This document shows positions 59,676 through 64,000 of a DNA stretch of 64,000 nt, one piece after another. Origin of the DNA: Antarctobacter heliothermus (GTDB lineage Bacteria; Pseudomonadota; Alphaproteobacteria; Rhodobacterales; Rhodobacteraceae); contig NZ_CP022540.1 of NCBI RefSeq assembly GCF_002237555.1, positions 310,001-374,000 on the forward strand, written 5' to 3'. The position numbers and the translations under genes were made by a program. Position 1 is the stretch's first letter. Every line of letters starts with the position of its first letter. The notes beneath the pieces are model-generated. The model saw nothing but the letters and a program-made list of their open reading frames with translations. It did not search any database and was not told the origin of the DNA.

Positions 59676-60091
59676 CAGGCGCGGTCCATATGGGTCTTGT
59701 CAAAGGCCCCCGGCAGCAGGTCGGCGACGGTGACAGTCTGCTCGGCCCCGTCGACCGTGGCCATGGTCACTGACACATCCCCGCGCGCGAATTCGAACAG
59801 TTTTTGCCGGCAGCCGCCGCAGGGGGCCACCGGATGCGGGCTGTCGGCGATAACATAAGCTTCGGTGATCTCTGTCTCACCCGCCGCAACCATCGCGGCG
59901 ATTGCCCCCGCCTCGGCGCAGGTGCCTTCGGGGTAGGCGACGTTTTCGACGTTGCACCCGACATAGACCGCACCAGAGGGCGCGCGCAGGGCAGCCCCCA
60001 CCTTGAAATGCGAATAGGGGACATAAGCGTTCTCACGCACCGCACGGGCGGCGGCGGCAAGCTCGGCGAATCCGGATTTGGAATTGGACAT
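59675..60091 (-). CDS. cdd: Cytidine deaminase
   Basis: A 138-residue zinc enzyme deaminating cytidine and deoxycytidine. The zinc and proton-shuttle motifs are TCAEAGAIAAM and APCGGCRQKLFEF, with YSHFKVGAAL for substrate binding. ATG 60091 (MSNSKSGFAEL) was chosen; the frame upstream is open but not conserved in type. It is first in the salvage operon, so the promoter should lie between 60092 and 60316. Confidence 0.94.
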   Translation of the reverse strand: MSNSKSGFAELAAAARAVRENAYVPYSHFKVGAALRAPSGAVYVGCNVENVAYPEGTCAEAGAIAAMVAAGETEITEAYVIADSPHPVAPCGGCRQKLFEFARGDVSVTMATVDGAEQTVTVADLLPGAFDKTHMDRA

Positions 60092-60316
60092 GGGATGGGC
60101 CTTCCTCGATGAACGCCCCCCATGTTGCGGAGCCGGTCTGCGGATTGCAAGGGGCGGAGAGCGTCGAATGTTAGCGCGAAACGGCAATACCCTGCCGGAA
60201 CTACAGCCCGGATTCCATTTTCAATCGAATCCTGAAACTGCTATCGGACGCGAGACTCTTGCCGTGGGAGACCGGGGTCGTTTAACGCTCAACAAACTCT
60301 TCGGGAGGGCCTCTTC

Positions 60317-62596
<2,280 letters not shown>

Positions 62597-62608
62597 GCCG
62601 TCACGAAA

Positions 62609-62633
62609 AACGGCGGGCCTTCGGTCCGCCGTT
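62609..62633. terminator. Bidirectional hairpin terminator after maeB and the ParD-like gene
   Basis: AACGGCGG (62609-62616) pairs perfectly with CCGCCGTT (62626-62633). Flanking A run 62606-62610 gives five T on the minus strand, serving the ParD-like gene; it also lies 12 nt past the maeB stop. Confidence 0.75.
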
Positions 62634-62729
62634 CGCCGGAGATGCTGCCGTTTGTGGTGGGACGCCTTGCAGGCTCGGCGCAAAAGACCGCTTTCCCCAA
62701 AGCGCCCCTTGTAGTGAGAGCGCACTAGG

Positions 62730-62936
62730 TCAGGCGGCTTCGATATCTTGCACCTGAACATCGGCGTTCTTGAGTTGCTGCGCCATGATCTCCGTAAAGG
62801 GCAGTGTCGGGTTTGCCTCGGCAAGCATACCCACCTTTATCCAGAATTCCGCCTGCGCATTGATCGAACGACACATGACCGAACTGGACTTGCGCAGTTC
62901 CTCATGCAGGGCGTCCCCGATTTTCACGATGCCCAT
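62730..62936 (-). CDS. ParD-like antitoxin-family protein
   Basis: A 68-residue protein matching the ParD_like family: an N-terminal ribbon-helix-helix-type segment (MGIVKIGDALHEELRKSS), the conserved RSINAQAEFWIKVGMLAEAN core and a C-terminal helix (FTEIMAQQLKNADVQVQDI). The N-terminal part probably binds DNA as a dimer. AGGAGG lies 6 nt upstream of the ATG. It is divergent from a methionine aminopeptidase gene, with a palindrome between. No ParE-type toxin is adjacent. Confidence 0.8.
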   Translation of the reverse strand: MGIVKIGDALHEELRKSSSVMCRSINAQAEFWIKVGMLAEANPTLPFTEIMAQQLKNADVQVQDIEAA

Positions 62937-62957
62937 CGACGCACCTCCTGTTTATCT

Positions 62958-62985
62958 ATATACGAAACGTATACGATTCGTATAT
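62958..62985. promoter_or_regulatory. 28-bp palindromic operator between the ParD-like and MetAP genes
   Basis: ATATACGAA (62958-62966) and TTCGTATAT (62977-62985) flank the palindrome CGTATACG (62968-62975); only the two single A spacers break symmetry. It is 21 bp from the ParD-like start and 65 bp from the MetAP start. It is AT-rich against its surroundings, as expected for a promoter/operator bound by a ribbon-helix-helix repressor. Confidence 0.8.
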
Positions 62986-63049
62986 ACGCAATACTGGCTC
63001 ACGGTCAATCTGACCTCTGTTACTGCGCCGGATTCTACAGATAGGCCAC

Positions 63050-63907
63050 ATGATGGACAGCTATATCAACGTGCCCGTCGCCCCCAAGGCAAAGGACGCA
63101 CGCAGAACCGAGAGCATCAAGCTCTATGGACCGGACGCCTTTGAGGGAATGCGCCGCGCTGGTGCCTTGACCGCCAGATGTCTGGACGGTGTGTCCGATC
63201 TTGTCCGCGATGGCACCGCATTGGCACAGATCAATTCCTTTGTTCTCGACTTCGCCGCCGCCCATGGCGCGACGCCCGCGACACTGGGCTACAAGGGCTA
63301 CCAATACGCCTGCTGCACATCCGTTAACCACGTCGTCTGCCACGGCTTCCCAAACGAGAAAAAGCTGCGCGACGGCGATATCGTCAATGTCGATGTCACG
63401 TTGATCCTTGACGGGTGGTATGGCGATTCAAGCCGGATGTATGTGGCGGGCAGGCCCTCGCGCGCGGCGGAACGGCTGATCCAGATCGCGCATGAGGCCA
63501 TGATGCAAGGCATCAACGCTGTGCGGCCCGGCGCGCGACTGGGCGATATCGGCCACGCAATCCAGACCTATGCACATTCCGAACGCTGTTCCGTAGTCCG
63601 CGACTTTTGCGGCCACGGCATCGGTCAGGTCTTTCACGACTCCCCCAATATCCTGAATTTCGGGCGGGCAGGCACCGGCCCGGAACTGCGTGAGGGTATG
63701 ATTTTCACTGTTGAACCGATGATCAATCTAGGACGCGCCGACGTAAAGACTCTCGCCGACGGCTGGACTGCCGTGACACGGGATAGATCCCTTTCCGCAC
63801 AATTCGAACACTCGATCGGAGTGACGTCCGATGGCTATGAGATATTTACACGCTCGCCCACGGGGCTGCACGCGCCGGGGCTCCAGCTTCACGCCGGTTC
63901 TGCCTAA
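63050..63907 (+). CDS. map: Type I methionine aminopeptidase
   Basis: A 285-residue pita-bread peptidase that removes initiator Met. The metal ligands and catalytic residues are all visible: TSVNHVVCHGFPNEKKL (His), DIVNVDVTLILDGWYGDSSR (two Asp), CGHGIGQVFHDSPNILN (His), MIFTVEPMINLG (Glu) and AQFEHSIGVTSDG (Glu). An unusual N-terminal 25 residues (INVPVAPKAKDARRTESIKL) precedes the core. Its divergent pairing with a ParD-like gene suggests a second, specialised copy rather than the housekeeping map, but the rest of the genome is not seen. Confidence 0.92.
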   Translation: MMDSYINVPVAPKAKDARRTESIKLYGPDAFEGMRRAGALTARCLDGVSDLVRDGTALAQINSFVLDFAAAHGATPATLGYKGYQYACCTSVNHVVCHGFPNEKKLRDGDIVNVDVTLILDGWYGDSSRMYVAGRPSRAAERLIQIAHEAMMQGINAVRPGARLGDIGHAIQTYAHSERCSVVRDFCGHGIGQVFHDSPNILNFGRAGTGPELREGMIFTVEPMINLGRADVKTLADGWTAVTRDRSLSAQFEHSIGVTSDGYEIFTRSPTGLHAPGLQLHAGSA

Positions 63908-63912
63908 CGGGC

Positions 63913-64000
63913 TTACGACGCTGTCGCAGCATCCGTCACATCGGGCTCAAAGCGGACATTGCGCATCGCGCCACCGTATCGCTGACCTGCACCTTTCACT
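63913..64000 (-). CDS. C-terminal end of an unidentified gene
   Basis: On the minus strand the frame is open from the window edge to TAA at 63915-63913 and encodes 28 residues ending RYGGAMRNVRFEPD then VTDAATAS. The spacing to map (convergent, 5 nt) and coding-like composition support a gene end. No family can be assigned from so short a piece. Confidence 0.4.
   Translation of the reverse strand, partial: VKGAGQRYGGAMRNVRFEPDVTDAATAS

Overview
The window is chromosomal DNA from a GC-rich alphaproteobacterium, most probably of the Rhodobacterales (Roseobacter group). This rests on the protein families and their order: UrtBCDE, an MttB-family methyltransferase divergent from a dimethylglycine/sarcosine dehydrogenase-type flavoprotein, an iol cluster with an IolC-DUF2090 fusion, the alphaproteobacterial DUF1013/TrcR regulator, malic enzyme fused to a phosphotransacetylase domain, and short intergenic repeats of a kind common in this group. 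No tRNA, rRNA, CRISPR array, transposase or prophage gene was recognised. One structural RNA, the small SRP RNA, is present.

Layout. 1-3334: urea ABC transporter (end of urtB, urtC, urtD, urtE) with a GNAT acetyltransferase between urtB and urtC. 3501-4967: soluble globin-coupled chemoreceptor. 4964-9644: methylated-amine genes (MttB-like, DMGDH-like) and a Tat-exported DUF411 protein. 9645-10960: AT-richer patch with an orphan membrane protein and a repeat. 10961-14558: aldo/keto reductase and a polar amino-acid ABC transporter. 14714-20055: a three-gene envelope cassette (trypsin-like/LprI-like/SH3 protein, di-haem DUF4384 protein, OmpA protein) that matches no system I know; a small SH3 paralogue lies at 50079. 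20270-21708: MarR regulator and FkbM methyltransferase. 21698-31194: myo-inositol catabolism (Gfo/Idh/MocA dehydrogenase, LacI regulator, iolC-DUF2090, iolD, iolE, small membrane protein, Fe/2OG dioxygenase, iolB). 31385-38472: flavin oxidase, DUF4198 protein, SRPBCC, NudC, exported nucleotidase, HAD phosphatase, small proteins. 38615-43312: rRNA methyltransferase, SRP RNA, a phosphatase-fold protein lacking its catalytic Cys, ankyrin protein, zinc metallopeptidase. 43447-47676: dnaX (split by a C11 tract), membrane protein, ybaB, TraB/GumN, recR. 47681-55341: VOC protein, TrcR, RNase T2, SH3 protein, sulfotransferase, acyl-CoA synthetase, unknown membrane protein, SPOR protein. 55527-60091: coupled nucleoside-salvage operon cdd-deoA-deoB-add-upp. 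60317-62596: maeB. 62730-63907: ParD-like antitoxin homologue divergent from a methionine aminopeptidase across a 28-bp palindrome.

How the genes work together. Most operons are catabolic or scavenging: urea uptake, N-methyl demethylation, amino-acid uptake, inositol breakdown, nucleotide hydrolysis in the periplasm and nucleoside salvage in the cytoplasm, and malate-to-pyruvate conversion. This suits a marine or host-associated heterotroph using osmolytes and phytoplankton products.

The strongest candidates for something undescribed are the envelope cassette at 14714-20055, the ParD-like/MetAP divergent module at 62730-63907, and the C11 frameshift site in dnaX. Three families of short dispersed palindromic repeats also recur between genes.
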